Assembly (NCBI GenBank): GCA_903907925.1
Contig: CAIVQB010000127.1
Span: forward strand, 1-64,000
Reading direction: 5' to 3'
DNA: 64,000 nucleotides
DNA from: an uncultured Verrucomicrobiota bacterium
GTDB taxonomy: Bacteria; Verrucomicrobiota; Verrucomicrobiia; Limisphaerales; UBA9464
The notes under the pieces: generated by a model
Seen by the model: the letters and a program-made list of their open reading frames with translations, nothing else
Told to the model about the DNA's origin: nothing
Database searches by the model: none
Shown: positions 38,080 to 48,242 of the stretch, in pieces
Numbering within the stretch: the stretch's first letter is position 1
Layout of the letters: every line of letters starts with the position of its first letter
Program-made: the position numbers and the translations under genes

Positions 38080-39137
38080 AGGTTCCCTTTCGATTGGACG
38101 GTTCCGGCGGTGACCAGCCGGCGGGAGCGGCTGAGGATCAGCGAGGCGACGACCGAGGTCAGAAGAATTCCCACGACCACACCGAGCGAGATGTTCATCA
38201 GCGAATCACCGAGCCACGGTTTGAGCCAGGGTTCGGCGAGCATCTTGCCGCCGATGAAGATGAGCACCGCGGAGAGGCCGTATTTGAGCAGGCTGAAATA
38301 GCCCATGGCATTGGCCAGGACGAAATAAAGCGAACGCAGACCAAGGATCGCAAAGACGTTCGAGGTGAAGACCAGGAAGGCATCCTCGGTCACTCCAAAA
38401 ATCGCCGGGATCGAATCGAGGGCGAACACCAGGTCGGTCGTCTCCACCACCACCAGAACCAGTGCCAGCGGGGTCAGCAGGCGGCGGCCCGCAATCCGCG
38501 TGGTGAACGCCTCCCCATCAAACGCGGCCGACATGGGAAAGAATCGCCGGACGACCCTCACCGCGGGGTTTTGTTCCGGCTCGATCGACTCCTCCCCTTC
38601 GCCCGCCATCATCATCTTCGTTCCCGTGTACATCAGGAAGGCCCCCATCAGGTACAATACCGCATGGACCTCGCGGATGACCACTGCCCCGGCACCGATC
38701 ATGAGTCCGCGCAGGGTGAGGGCACCGAGGATGCCCCAGAACAAAACCCGGTGCTGCCATTCCATCGGCACCGCAAAGAACCGGAAAATGCAGGCCATCA
38801 CGAAAACGTTGTCCATCGACAGCGAGAGTTCGACGAGATAGCCGGTGACGAAGGTGGTGGTGTGGGCGGGCCGCCAGCCCGGAATGGCCCTCGGCGCGAT
38901 CCAAAAGGCAAATGCCGCCGCCGATGCCGCCCAAACCGTGGTCCACACGAGCGCCTCGATGAAGCCGACGCGACGGCCGTGCCGATGGAACAGGCCGAGG
39001 TCCAGCGCCAGCGCCAGAAGCACGAACGCTGTGAACCCCGCCCAATGGGCCGATGTGATCTCCGCCACCACCAGCGAAACCATACGTGGAACGCTGGTCG
39101 ATTCCAGATCGGCATCGGCAAAAAACGCGACACCCAC
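38076..39137 (-). CDS. TerC/Alx family integral membrane protein; start uncertain
   Basis: GYLVELSLSMDNVFVMACIFRFFAVPMEWQHRVLFWGILGALTLRGLMI...VVETTDLVFALDSIPAIFGVTEDAFLVFTSNVFAILGLRSLYF. Confidence 0.93.
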   Translation of the reverse strand: MGVAFFADADLESTSVPRMVSLVVAEITSAHWAGFTAFVLLALALDLGLFHRHGRRVGFIEALVWTTVWAASAAAFAFWIAPRAIPGWRPAHTTTFVTGYLVELSLSMDNVFVMACIFRFFAVPMEWQHRVLFWGILGALTLRGLMIGAGAVVIREVHAVLYLMGAFLMYTGTKMMMAGEGEESIEPEQNPAVRVVRRFFPMSAAFDGEAFTTRIAGRRLLTPLALVLVVVETTDLVFALDSIPAIFGVTEDAFLVFTSNVFAILGLRSLYFVLANAMGYFSLLKYGLSAVLIFIGGKMLAEPWLKPWLGDSLMNISLGVVVGILLTSVVASLILSRSRRLVTAGTVQSKGNL

Positions 39138-39150
39138 TGAGACGGAATGA

Positions 39151-39290
39151 TTCAGAAGGAGCCGCGGAGGGACACGGATTCACGGATTTGGACAGAATGA
39201 ACGGAATGAACAGAATCCAATCAGCCCTGCTGAAATCGGGACCCTACCTTCTCAATCCGTGTGAATCGGTGCAATCCGTGTCGTACAGCA
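39151..39290. repeat. Dispersed 'ACGGATT/GAATCCG' intergenic repeat, copy C
   Basis: GACACGGATTCACGGATTTGGACAGAATGAACGGAATGAACAGAATCC...CAATCCGTGTGAATCGGTGCAATCCGTGTC. Confidence 0.65.
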
Positions 39291-39318
39291 TCGATTCGGT
39301 CGAGAACCTATTCGTCGT

Positions 39319-40092
39319 TCATTCGGTGGCCGGATCGTCGCTTCGTCCGTCCGGTCCGTTTCGCCCACGTTCGGCCACTTCGTCCTGATGCACGATAATC
39401 TCGCTGGCGGCAACCGGATCGATGCTCCATCGGCGCGCCAGAAGAACCACCCGGTCGGTGTTGTGATATTCCGGGGAGTGTTCGCCGAAGCGGACGGGTT
39501 CCACCTCCTCACCGTAGGCGCGACATCTCAAACCCAGCAGACGTTCCTCCAGAGTGGACCTTCCCTCATTCCAGAGGGTCGTGCCCGCCCATGCGTAGGC
39601 GCGGGTCACGCGACCGTTGTCGAGACGCGCCCAAGTATGAAAGTTGAGGACCCGGTCGGCGCTGTAGAAATGGATTTCACCCAATGCCTCGCTTGCCTTC
39701 CGGAGAAAATGGAAGGCCTGATCCACATCTTGAAACGCCTCCGGCAGCCCGGCTCCAACCACCAGAGTCCATCCATCGAGCGCCGGCGAAACGAAGAGCG
39801 ACCGCTCGCGGGACCGCGCCAGCGCATCGGCCCATCCGGAATAAACCCCAACCCGGTCGCCCAAAACTTCGCGGATCCGCGAAGGCGTTGCACCACGCAC
39901 GGCCATCCAGCGGGTGGGAACGGAGAACGGAAGCGGGCGTCGGAAGGAACGGCTGATTCCACTGAAGGAATCGCGGAACGGAGCGCCGGAACGCCACGGA
40001 CGCCGGTCGCTCCGGTAGAGGAACAGGAAGGCGATCATCACGCCGAGCACGGTGGACAGCGAGGCCAGGAGCATGACCACGAACAGTTCCAT
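39319..40092 (-). CDS. Membrane-anchored protein of unknown function
   Basis: 257 aa; one N-terminal TM (MELFVVMLLASLSTVLGVMIAFLFLY), soluble remainder; coding call from ORF length and RBS-compatible context. Confidence 0.6.
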   Translation of the reverse strand: MELFVVMLLASLSTVLGVMIAFLFLYRSDRRPWRSGAPFRDSFSGISRSFRRPLPFSVPTRWMAVRGATPSRIREVLGDRVGVYSGWADALARSRERSLFVSPALDGWTLVVGAGLPEAFQDVDQAFHFLRKASEALGEIHFYSADRVLNFHTWARLDNGRVTRAYAWAGTTLWNEGRSTLEERLLGLRCRAYGEEVEPVRFGEHSPEYHNTDRVVLLARRWSIDPVAASEIIVHQDEVAERGRNGPDGRSDDPATE

Positions 40093-40193
40093 TCCCCTCC
40101 CCTAATCCGGAACCGGCTCCGGCGCAACCGGATTCCCAGAATTTGACCAGATTTAAGCCGGATCCACGCAGTGTAAGAGGACATCCATGAACG

Positions 40194-40375
40194 GGGATTG
40201 AGACAGGATGGACAGAATGAACTGAATCAGAGCGGCTCTTCAGGAATCCGTGGCAATGCGTGCGACCTCGAGGACGGGACATTGATTGAACGGAGTCACA
40301 CCGATTGATACGAGATGGTCCGGATCCCGTTCATCCTGTCCAAATCCGCGAATCCGTGTCCCTCCCCGGCTTCTT
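40194..40375. repeat. Dispersed 'ACGGATT/GAATCCG' intergenic repeat, copy D (reverse orientation)
   Basis: GACAGGATGGACAGAATGAACTGAATC...CTCTTCAGGAATCCGTGGCAAT...GTTCATCCTGTCCAAATCCGCGAATCCGTGTCCCTC. Confidence 0.65.
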
Positions 40376-40387
40376 CCGAATCGTTGA

Positions 40388-41329
40388 CTAAGGCAAACGG
40401 AAACCACGCGCCGTTTCGAGCAGGCGATACCAAGCATCCCGTTCGATTTGCACCGATTCCGCACGGACCAACTCGCGGATCCGTTCGGGCCGGGTGGTGC
40501 CGATCACCGGAATCATCCGCGCCGGATGCCGGAGCAACCATGCCAGGGCCATCACCGGCCGTGAAACTCCGTGGTCAGCGGCCATGGCATCCAGAATCGG
40601 ACGGAGCCGACAACGTGGATCGCCATCAGCAGCGCCGCCGGCGATCGGAGGCAGGCTGCCGAGCCGGCCCTTGTCCAGCGGACTCCAGGCCATGGCCGTG
40701 AGATCGGTGGAAAGGCATTGATCCAGCGTGCCATCATCCAGCGACGCCAACTGGTGAAGACTCGCCTCGAACTGATGCACCGCCAGCGGAAACGGGACCG
40801 CCCGCTGCAACGCTGTCACCTGCGACGGACGGAAATTGCTGACACCAAATTCCCGCACCTTGCCGGCATCGCGCAATTGCAGGAATGCCCCGGCCACTTC
40901 CGCCGGGTCCATCAACACATCCGGTCGATGCAGCATCAACACGTCGAGGTGTTCGATGCCCATCCGGCGCAGCGATCCCTCGACCGAGGCAACGATGTGG
41001 CGGGCGCTGAAATCGTAGCGATACGGTGAATCCGGACGGGGATCGCCGGCCTTGCGAATGCCACATTTGCTGGCAACCACCAACCGATCCCGCAGTCCCG
41101 GCATTTCCGCCAGAGCCCGTCCGAAGATCCGCTCCGATTCGCCGCCGCCGTAGATGTCGGCGAGATCGAACAACGTGAATCCCGCGTCCGCCGCCGCTTG
41201 AACCGCGCGGATCCCGGTCGTGGCGACGTCGGCCGGCGGAAGCTCGCCCTCGGAACCCGCGAGACGCCAGCAACCGTAGGCCAGACGCGAACCGGTCAAC
41301 GGCGTGCGGCCGATTCGGATGGAATTCAT
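40388..41329 (-). CDS. Aldo/keto reductase
   Basis: SRLAYGCWRLAGSEG...GFTLFDLADIYGGGESERIFGRAL...VVASKCGIRK...IEHLDVLMLHRPDVLMDP...FGVSNFRPSQV. Confidence 0.92.
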   Translation of the reverse strand: MNSIRIGRTPLTGSRLAYGCWRLAGSEGELPPADVATTGIRAVQAAADAGFTLFDLADIYGGGESERIFGRALAEMPGLRDRLVVASKCGIRKAGDPRPDSPYRYDFSARHIVASVEGSLRRMGIEHLDVLMLHRPDVLMDPAEVAGAFLQLRDAGKVREFGVSNFRPSQVTALQRAVPFPLAVHQFEASLHQLASLDDGTLDQCLSTDLTAMAWSPLDKGRLGSLPPIAGGAADGDPRCRLRPILDAMAADHGVSRPVMALAWLLRHPARMIPVIGTTRPERIRELVRAESVQIERDAWYRLLETARGFRLP

Positions 41330-41378
41330 GACAACGAAAACGGGGTCGCGGTGGAAATCAGTTCGCTCGAAACGAGGG

Positions 41379-43082
41379 TCAGAGGTCGCGGTCGGTAACG
41401 GCTCCGTCGCTGGCGGAACTCACCGTGGCGGCATATTTGGCGAGGACGCCGCGGGTGTAGTTCGGGCGGGGTTGCTTCCATTTCCGCAGCCGGGCTTCCA
41501 ATTCGCGGGCGGGAATGGCGAGCGTGATGGCCCGCTTCTCGGCATCGATGACGATCGGATCTCCGGTCTTCACCACCGCAATTGGACCGCCGTCAAAGGC
41601 TTCCGGCGTGACGTGTCCGATCACAAATCCGTGGGAACCGCCGCTGAACCGCCCGTCGGTGATGAGGGCAACGTCCTTGCCCAATCCCTTGCCCATGATG
41701 GCGCTGGTCGGTGACAACATCTCGCGCATGCCCGGTCCGCCCTTCGGTCCTTCGCCGCGGATGATGATGACGTGCCCCTTCTTGACCCGGCCGCCGAGGA
41801 TTCCCTTGAGGGCACGCTCCTCGTCTTCGAACACGATGGCGCGCCCGCTGAATTGAAGCCCCTCCTTGCCGGAGATTTTTCCGACCGCACCGCCGGGGCA
41901 GAGGTTTCCTCGAAACATGACCAGATGGCTGCTGGATTTGATCGGCGCATCAAAGCCACGGACCACTTCCTGACCCGCCGGATAGGACGGGGCGTTGCGG
42001 AGGTTTTCCTTGAGCGTTTTGCCGGTGACGGTGATGGCGTCCCCGTGGAGGAGGTCTTCATCGAGAAGCATTTTCATCAGCGGTACCGTGCCACCGATCT
42101 CGACCAACCGGGCCATGACGTATTTGCCCGACGGCTTTAGATCAGCGAGGACCGGCACCCGTTTGCCCACGCGGGTCCAATCGTCGAGCGTGAGTTTAAC
42201 CCCGGCCGAATGCGCCATGGCGATCAAATGCATCACGGCATTGGTCGATCCCCCAAGAGCGATCACCAGGGTCATGGCGTTCTCGAACGCCTGCCGGGTC
42301 ATAATGTCCCGGGGCAGGATCCCCCGCCGGATCAGATTCAGCACGGCGGCACCCGCCTGTTCGCAGTCGATGGTTTTCTCCTTCGACACCGCAGCCTGGG
42401 CCGACGAATTCGGGAGACTCATTCCCAGGGCTTCGATGGCGCTGGCCATGGTATTCGCGGTGTACATGCCGCCGCAGGATCCCGCGCCGGGAATGGCCAC
42501 TTCGGCGATCGCCTCCACCTCCGCCGCCGAACAACTGCCGGCGGCATTCTTGCCGACCGCCTCGAAAATGTTGACCAGGTCGACGTCACGGCCCTCGTAC
42601 TCACCCGGGAGAATGGTGCCGCCGTAAACGAAGATGGACGGACGATTGAGGCGTCCCATCGCCATGATGCAGCCGGGCATGTTCTTGTCGCAGCCGCCCA
42701 CCGCCACGAAGCCGTCGAAACCCTGACAGCCCACCACCGTTTCGATCGAATCGGCAATGACCTCGCGGGAGACCAGAGAGTACTTCATGCCCTCGGTTCC
42801 CATCGAGATGCCGTCGGAAATGGTGATCGTGTTGAACACCACCGCCTTGCCGCCGGCTTCGTTGATGCCCTGAGCCACGCTCACGGCCAGTTGGTCGATG
42901 TGCATGTTGCACGGGGTCACCATGCTCCACGTGGAGGCCACCCCGACCTGCGACTTCCGGAAGTCCTCCTTCTTGAACCCGGTGGCATAGAGCATGCCCC
43001 GGCTGGGTGCCCGCTCGATGCCGTCGACAACCACTGACGAAAAGGCACGCTCGATGGATTTGGACTTCTGGATCTTGCTCAT
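41379..43082 (-). CDS. ilvD: Dihydroxy-acid dehydratase
   Basis: [27 protein letters not shown]...[31 protein letters not shown]...[26 protein letters not shown]. Confidence 0.97.
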   Translation of the reverse strand: MSKIQKSKSIERAFSSVVVDGIERAPSRGMLYATGFKKEDFRKSQVGVASTWSMVTPCNMHIDQLAVSVAQGINEAGGKAVVFNTITISDGISMGTEGMKYSLVSREVIADSIETVVGCQGFDGFVAVGGCDKNMPGCIMAMGRLNRPSIFVYGGTILPGEYEGRDVDLVNIFEAVGKNAAGSCSAAEVEAIAEVAIPGAGSCGGMYTANTMASAIEALGMSLPNSSAQAAVSKEKTIDCEQAGAAVLNLIRRGILPRDIMTRQAFENAMTLVIALGGSTNAVMHLIAMAHSAGVKLTLDDWTRVGKRVPVLADLKPSGKYVMARLVEIGGTVPLMKMLLDEDLLHGDAITVTGKTLKENLRNAPSYPAGQEVVRGFDAPIKSSSHLVMFRGNLCPGGAVGKISGKEGLQFSGRAIVFEDEERALKGILGGRVKKGHVIIIRGEGPKGGPGMREMLSPTSAIMGKGLGKDVALITDGRFSGGSHGFVIGHVTPEAFDGGPIAVVKTGDPIVIDAEKRAITLAIPARELEARLRKWKQPRPNYTRGVLAKYAATVSSASDGAVTDRDL

Positions 43083-43387
43083 GATGGCGCCGGCAAGTGT
43101 GCCCAAGTGCGAACCGCGGCAAAGACGAAAGTGCGACGACAACCGGACACACCGCCGCCCGGACTACCGTTTCACCCTCCCGACACTTGCAATCTGACGC
43201 TCCTTTGCGTTAGCGTTTCTCATCAGATCGGACTTTAACAAAGTTTTGGTATATCTCAGGTAATTCCCTAGTTCCGCCAAGGTTGTGTTGGCCGGACGTC
43301 ATTGATAGATATTCCCCTGTCGGGCACACCCGGAGTTAGTGGTCGGGGTGTCCGGAACTGATCGGTCAAAGTCTACCCGCTCGTAAC

Positions 43388-44224
43388 ATGAAGAAATCTT
43401 TTATCGGTCACCGCCTGCCCATCACGGCGACTGGAATTGTGGCCGCCGCACTCGGTGCGAGCCTGCTGCCGTCATCGGTTTCCGCCGCCCTGTCGGTGTA
43501 CGAACCGTTCAGCTACACCGCCGCCGCCAACCTCAACACGCAGAACGGCGGCACTGGCTTCAGCGGCGCTTGGAGCGGAGCCACCACGGCCACGATCAAT
43601 GCCTCGGGCTTGAGCTACAGCACCGTCCCGGCTCTCGGGCTCGCCGCCAGCACGGCCGCCGGAACCGCCGTGGCGAACAGCCGCAGCGTGAGTGCGACCC
43701 TCGGCGGCAACGGCACGACCACCTATTTCAGCTTCCTCATGCGGCCGGACAACGTGAATACGGCGCGCAACGCTGAATTCGGCCTGATCGGCTCGGCCAA
43801 CCTCTGGGTCGGCAAATCGTTCAGCGGCACTGACAACACCCACTTCGTTCTGGAATCCGGCACCGCCGGCAGTGGTACCGGTCTGCAGGCCACCACCACG
43901 ACCGCCACGTCCGGAACCACGGTGCTGCTGGTCTTGCGCGCCGACTTCGCCGCCGGCAACGACACCTTCAAGCTGTACGTCAATCCGACCTCGGTCCTCG
44001 AACCCGGCAGTGCGGCAGCGACGCTCACCGGCATTGATGTCGGCACCAGCCTCACCAGCCTCCAGATCAACGGAAACCTCGGGTTCACCTTCGACGAACT
44101 GAAGATCGGTTCCAGCTACGCCGACGTCGTTCCCGAGCCCAGCACCTACGCTGCTGCGTTCGCCGTCGCCGGCATCGTCAGCATCGCCTGGCTCCGCCGC
44201 CGCTCCGACACCAAGCGCGCCTGA
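43388..44224 (+). CDS. PEP-CTERM sorting-domain protein, paralog 1
   Basis: N-terminal signal; C-terminal VVPEPSTYAAAFAVAGIVSIAWLRRRSDTKRA. Confidence 0.92.
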   Translation: MKKSFIGHRLPITATGIVAAALGASLLPSSVSAALSVYEPFSYTAAANLNTQNGGTGFSGAWSGATTATINASGLSYSTVPALGLAASTAAGTAVANSRSVSATLGGNGTTTYFSFLMRPDNVNTARNAEFGLIGSANLWVGKSFSGTDNTHFVLESGTAGSGTGLQATTTTATSGTTVLLVLRADFAAGNDTFKLYVNPTSVLEPGSAAATLTGIDVGTSLTSLQINGNLGFTFDELKIGSSYADVVPEPSTYAAAFAVAGIVSIAWLRRRSDTKRA

Positions 44225-44253
44225 AGGTCCGCTCGGATTCGTCTTCTTCTTTC

Positions 44254-44283
44254 AAAAGGCACCGGTTTTCCGGTGCCTTTTTT
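44254..44283 (+). terminator. Rho-independent terminator
   Basis: AAAAGGCACCGG-TTTT-CCGGTGCCTTTTTT. Confidence 0.9.
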
Positions 44284-44542
44284 GTTGTTGCACTTCCTGT
44301 TCAAGGCGACGCCGAAAACTTCCGAGAAGGCGTTGAACTCCCGTTGCAGGCGATGGAATGGAAGGTGTTTATGCAAAAAACCACTTCAGACCGCAATGAG
44401 TCCCGCCGATGCCTTGTCAGGTAAGTTACTCAGAAGGCGTCCGCTCTCCGGTGATTTCCCGGTTTCGTGGTGAGGAATGGTGGGCCACGAATCAGGGGTC
44501 TCGCTTCAGCGGAACGCCCCCAACCCTGTCCCGCCCACTGAC

Positions 44543-45412
44543 ATGTCCCACCCACAACCCACACTCCGCCGACCGATCACGTCGGCAGGAATCGTGGCAG
44601 CCGTCCTCGGTGCGAGTCTGCTGTCATACCCGGTGTCCGCCGCGCTGACGGTCTACGAACCGTTCAGCTACACCGCCGCCGCCAACCTCAACACGCAGAA
44701 TGGCGGCACCGGCTTCAGCGGTGCCTGGTCTGGAGCCACCACGGCCACCATCAACGCCTCGGGCTTGAGCTACAGCACCGTCCCGGCTCTCGGACTCGCC
44801 GCCACCACCGCCGCCGGAACCGCCGTGGTCAACAGCCGCAGCGTGAGTGCCACTCTCGGCGGCAACGGTACTACAACCTATTTCAGCTTCCTGATGCGGC
44901 CCGACAACGTGAATACGGCGCGCAACGCAGAATTCGGCTTGATCGGCAGCGCCAATCTCTGGGTCGGCAAATCGTTCAGCGGCACTGACAACACCCACTT
45001 CGTTCTGGAATCCGGCACCGCCGGCAGTGGTACCGGTCTGCAAGCCACCACCACGACCGCCACGTCCGGAACCACCGTGCTGCTCGTCCTGCGCGCCGAC
45101 TTCGCTTCCGGCAACGACACCTTCAAGTTGTACGTCAATCCGACCTCGGTCATCGAACCGGGTAGTGCGGCGGCGACGCTCACTGGCATCGACGTTGGCA
45201 CCAGCCTCACCAGTCTCCAGCTCAACGGAAACCTCGGGTTCACCTTCGACGAACTCAAGATCGGTACCACCTACGCTGACGTCGTTCCCGAGCCGGGCAC
45301 CTGGGGGTCGGTGTTTGCACTCGCCGGGATCGGCTTCATCGCCTGGCTCCGCAGTCGACCACGGACGGTCGCCAAGAAACTCCCCCCCGCGGTTCCGCTT
45401 CCGGGACACTGA
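44543..45412 (+). CDS. PEP-CTERM sorting-domain protein, paralog 2
   Basis: Near-identical mature region to 43388-44224; C-terminal VVPEPGTWGSVFALAGIGFIAWLRSRPRT. Confidence 0.92.
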   Translation: MSHPQPTLRRPITSAGIVAAVLGASLLSYPVSAALTVYEPFSYTAAANLNTQNGGTGFSGAWSGATTATINASGLSYSTVPALGLAATTAAGTAVVNSRSVSATLGGNGTTTYFSFLMRPDNVNTARNAEFGLIGSANLWVGKSFSGTDNTHFVLESGTAGSGTGLQATTTTATSGTTVLLVLRADFASGNDTFKLYVNPTSVIEPGSAAATLTGIDVGTSLTSLQLNGNLGFTFDELKIGTTYADVVPEPGTWGSVFALAGIGFIAWLRSRPRTVAKKLPPAVPLPGH

Positions 45413-45463
45413 TTTCCGGACGTTGGACATTGCCGCCGGGTCGGTCATGGTTGGGCAACCGCC

Positions 45464-46981
45464 ATGAACCGGAATCTCCTGTCCCTGCGAATCTGGGTCT
45501 GCGTCGTGACGATGCTGGTCTGGACTGCGATCAGTTCCGCTCGGGCGGACGATCCTCCGGCTCTTCAACGCGAATTCCGCGGCATGTGGGTCGCCACCGT
45601 CGGTAACATCGACTGGCCCACACGGTCGGGTCTCACCGTCGCCCAGCAGCAGCAGGAACTGCGATCTCTCCTCGATGGAGCGCGCGGTCTGCATCTCAAT
45701 GTGGTCATCCTCCAGGTCCGGACCGCCTGCGACGCGCTCTATGCCTCCCGCCTTGAGCCCTGGAGCGAATATCTCACCGGTCGAATGGGCCAGGCCCCGG
45801 CAGAAGGATGGGATCCGCTCAAGTTCGCCTGCACCGAGGCCCATGCCCGCGGTCTCGAACTCCACGCCTGGGTCAATCCCTTCCGCGCCCGCTATCATCA
45901 GGCGATATCGCCGATCTCCCAGGACCACGTCAGCGTCCGCCATCCCGACTGGGTGGTCTCCTACGTCCGCCACCTGTGGCTCGATCCGGGCAATCCCAAC
46001 GCCCGCGACTGGTCGTTGAAGGTGATCGCCGACATCGTGCAGCGGTACGACATTGATGGGCTGCACATCGACGACTACTTCTATCCCTATCCCGAAAAAG
46101 TGGGCGGCGTGATGGTGCCGTTCCCGGATGATCTGAGTTACCTGTTCTACCGGCGTCAGGGCGGAACGCTGGAGCGCGACGACTGGCGTCGGGACAACGT
46201 CAGCGGATTCGTTCAACGCCTGAATTCAGTGGTTCACTCCGCCAAGCCTTGGGTGAAATTCGGGATCAGCCCGTTCGGAATCTGGCGTCCGGGATTTCCC
46301 GCGGGCATCAAGGGATTCGACGCCTTCGCCTCCCTCCACGCCGACGCGCGACTATGGCTGCAAAACGGCTGGTGCGACTATTGCACTCCCCAGCTTTACT
46401 GGTCGATGGATCGTCGGGAACAGGGATTCCAACCCCTGCTGCATTGGTGGATCGAACAAAACACCACCGGACGCTGGATTGTCCCCGGCCTGGCCAGCGC
46501 CAGCATCGGAAAGGACCGGCAGGCCGACGATATCGCCCAGCAAATCCGCGCCACACGCCAGGCGACCGGAGCCGCCGGTGTCGTCTTTTGGAATGCCAGC
46601 AGCCTGCGCGACAATTTCGGCGGGGTCGCCACGGGTCTGACCCGGGAGTTGTTCGCGCGTCCGGCGCTCCTGCCAGCGGCACCCTGGCTCAGCCGGAAGG
46701 CACCGGACCGGCCATTGCTGGAAGGACGGTTCCAACCGCGCCAGGGCGTCTTGCGCATTTCATGGAAGCCCACGGGAATCGAACCCAGCGGGGTGCTGGT
46801 GCTCCAATCGCGGACCGGGAGCCAATGGACCTCGGAGACTTTGGGGGCCATCGCCGGGTACCGCGACCTCGTCCGGCGGCGCGACGCCGCGTTTCCCGAC
46901 GAGATCCGCCTCAGCGCCGTCGGCCGCACCGGAGCCATGGGAGAAACAGCGGTTTGGACCCGACCCGATGGCATCCGATGA
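45464..46981 (+). CDS. Family 10-like glycosyl hydrolase (GHL10/DUF187, YngK-like), secreted
   Basis: Signal peptide; LQREFRGMWVATVGNIDWPTRSGLTVAQQQQELRSLLDGARGLHLNVVILQVRTACDALYAS...HAWVNPFRA...IDGLHIDDYFYPYP. Confidence 0.9.
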   Translation: MNRNLLSLRIWVCVVTMLVWTAISSARADDPPALQREFRGMWVATVGNIDWPTRSGLTVAQQQQELRSLLDGARGLHLNVVILQVRTACDALYASRLEPWSEYLTGRMGQAPAEGWDPLKFACTEAHARGLELHAWVNPFRARYHQAISPISQDHVSVRHPDWVVSYVRHLWLDPGNPNARDWSLKVIADIVQRYDIDGLHIDDYFYPYPEKVGGVMVPFPDDLSYLFYRRQGGTLERDDWRRDNVSGFVQRLNSVVHSAKPWVKFGISPFGIWRPGFPAGIKGFDAFASLHADARLWLQNGWCDYCTPQLYWSMDRREQGFQPLLHWWIEQNTTGRWIVPGLASASIGKDRQADDIAQQIRATRQATGAAGVVFWNASSLRDNFGGVATGLTRELFARPALLPAAPWLSRKAPDRPLLEGRFQPRQGVLRISWKPTGIEPSGVLVLQSRTGSQWTSETLGAIAGYRDLVRRRDAAFPDEIRLSAVGRTGAMGETAVWTRPDGIR

Positions 46982-47115
46982 AGGTGGGAACCCGAATTCC
47001 CTGCCGGACGATTTTCCTGATTCCGCCGTCATTCGCGGCTTGAGGCTTGCCGTGTTGCGTCGTCGGGGCTAAAGGGACACGCGTTCCGCATCAATTCCAC
47101 TCTGACGCAACCCTT

Positions 47116-48144
47116 ATGGCCAACGCCTACCACGCTTCGATCGAAGGTGCCCAACACGGTGCCAAATCCCTCGCCCAGTTTCTGGACTACGCCAAGGCCG
47201 CCGGTGCCCAGGGTGCCCAGCCCAGCAATTACATGCTGCAAGGGCCCAAAGGCCTGAAATCGGCCAAGGAGATCCGCGAGACCTTCGCTTCACGGGCCAT
47301 GTTGCTCGATGGCATCAGCGCGCACTGTCCGTTCTGGGTTCATACCAGCGCCTGGACCGGCACGCGTTCCGGCAATCCCTTCATCCCCGCCGACATTGCC
47401 AAGCTGCCGGCGGACAAGATTGAGAAGTGGCACGAGACCTATCTCCTGAAGCTGATGGATCTCTCCGCCGAACTCGGCATCAAGATCATGCCGATGTTCT
47501 GGGGTGTCGCTTATGGTTGGGAACTGGCTTCCGGATATCCTTGGGGATTCTGGAGCGGCGGCGGCTTCGATCTTTTGGAGGAGGGCAAGGAACGCTTCGT
47601 CAAGAAGACCGCCAAGCTCCGCCGGCACGCGAACGAGTTGGGAATCAAACTGGCCCACGAGATCCATCCGGGAACCGCCGCGATGTGCGCCGACGATTTC
47701 CTCGCTCTGGTGAAAATCTGCGACAACGATCCCTGCCTCGCGGTCAATGCCGACCCCAGTCACTGCTGGGAGGGCGAGTCCTGGGAAAGCCGCTTCCTCA
47801 AGGTCGGACCGTACATCTACGCGGCTCACGTGAAGAATTTCGTCGTGCGCCCCGGCTTCCCGCTTCGCGCCATGGAACCGAGCTGGCCCAAGCGCGCCAT
47901 GCAGTTCACCGACCTCGGCTCCGGCGACCTCAACATGCAGCGCTACGTCGAACTGCTGCTCGCGGTCGGCTACAAGGATCGCTACACCAAGCTGCAGGGA
48001 ACGGCTTCCGCACCGCTGGTGGTTGAGGCTGAGTCCGCCCACAAGGAGCTCGATTACTGCTCAGCCGACGGCGTGCGTTATGTGGCCGACAATCTCTGTT
48101 TTCCGCAAGCGGCGGGTAGTTTCGAAGAAGGCATGGGTGCCTGA
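47116..48144 (+). CDS. Sugar phosphate isomerase/epimerase (xylose isomerase-like TIM barrel)
   Basis: ELGIKLAHEIHPGTAAMCADDFLALVKICDNDPCLAVNADPSHCWEGESWE...YAAHVKNF. Confidence 0.85.
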   Translation: MANAYHASIEGAQHGAKSLAQFLDYAKAAGAQGAQPSNYMLQGPKGLKSAKEIRETFASRAMLLDGISAHCPFWVHTSAWTGTRSGNPFIPADIAKLPADKIEKWHETYLLKLMDLSAELGIKIMPMFWGVAYGWELASGYPWGFWSGGGFDLLEEGKERFVKKTAKLRRHANELGIKLAHEIHPGTAAMCADDFLALVKICDNDPCLAVNADPSHCWEGESWESRFLKVGPYIYAAHVKNFVVRPGFPLRAMEPSWPKRAMQFTDLGSGDLNMQRYVELLLAVGYKDRYTKLQGTASAPLVVEAESAHKELDYCSADGVRYVADNLCFPQAAGSFEEGMGA

Positions 48145-48176
48145 CCGCGCCGGCCGTTTTGGAACGCTTTCACGAA

Positions 48177-48204
48177 ACGGGCGCCGGTTCTCGGCGCCCG
48201 TTTT
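48177..48204 (+). terminator. Rho-independent-like terminator
   Basis: ACGGGCGCCG-GTTCT-CGGCGCCCGT-TTT. Confidence 0.7.
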
Positions 48205-48242
48205 CGTTGGAAGAACGTTCAAGCGCCGCTCTCCGCCCCGCC

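Noticed and set aside
36976-38301. 441-aa plus-strand ORF opposite recJ
   Set aside because: Shadow of recJ; no motif support.
39138-39318. Mn-type yybP-ykoY riboswitch upstream of the TerC gene
   Set aside because: The region is occupied by the dispersed ACGGATT repeat and no aptamer core was recognised.
43388-45412. Assembly duplication artefact explaining the PEP-CTERM pair
   Set aside because: Flanks, signal peptides and tails differ and substitutions are scattered, so two real paralogs are more likely; long reads could confirm.
44624-46216. 530-aa antisense ORF across PEP-CTERM paralog 2 and the GHL10 gene
   Set aside because: Spans two well-supported sense genes; low-complexity G/E/R-rich translation.
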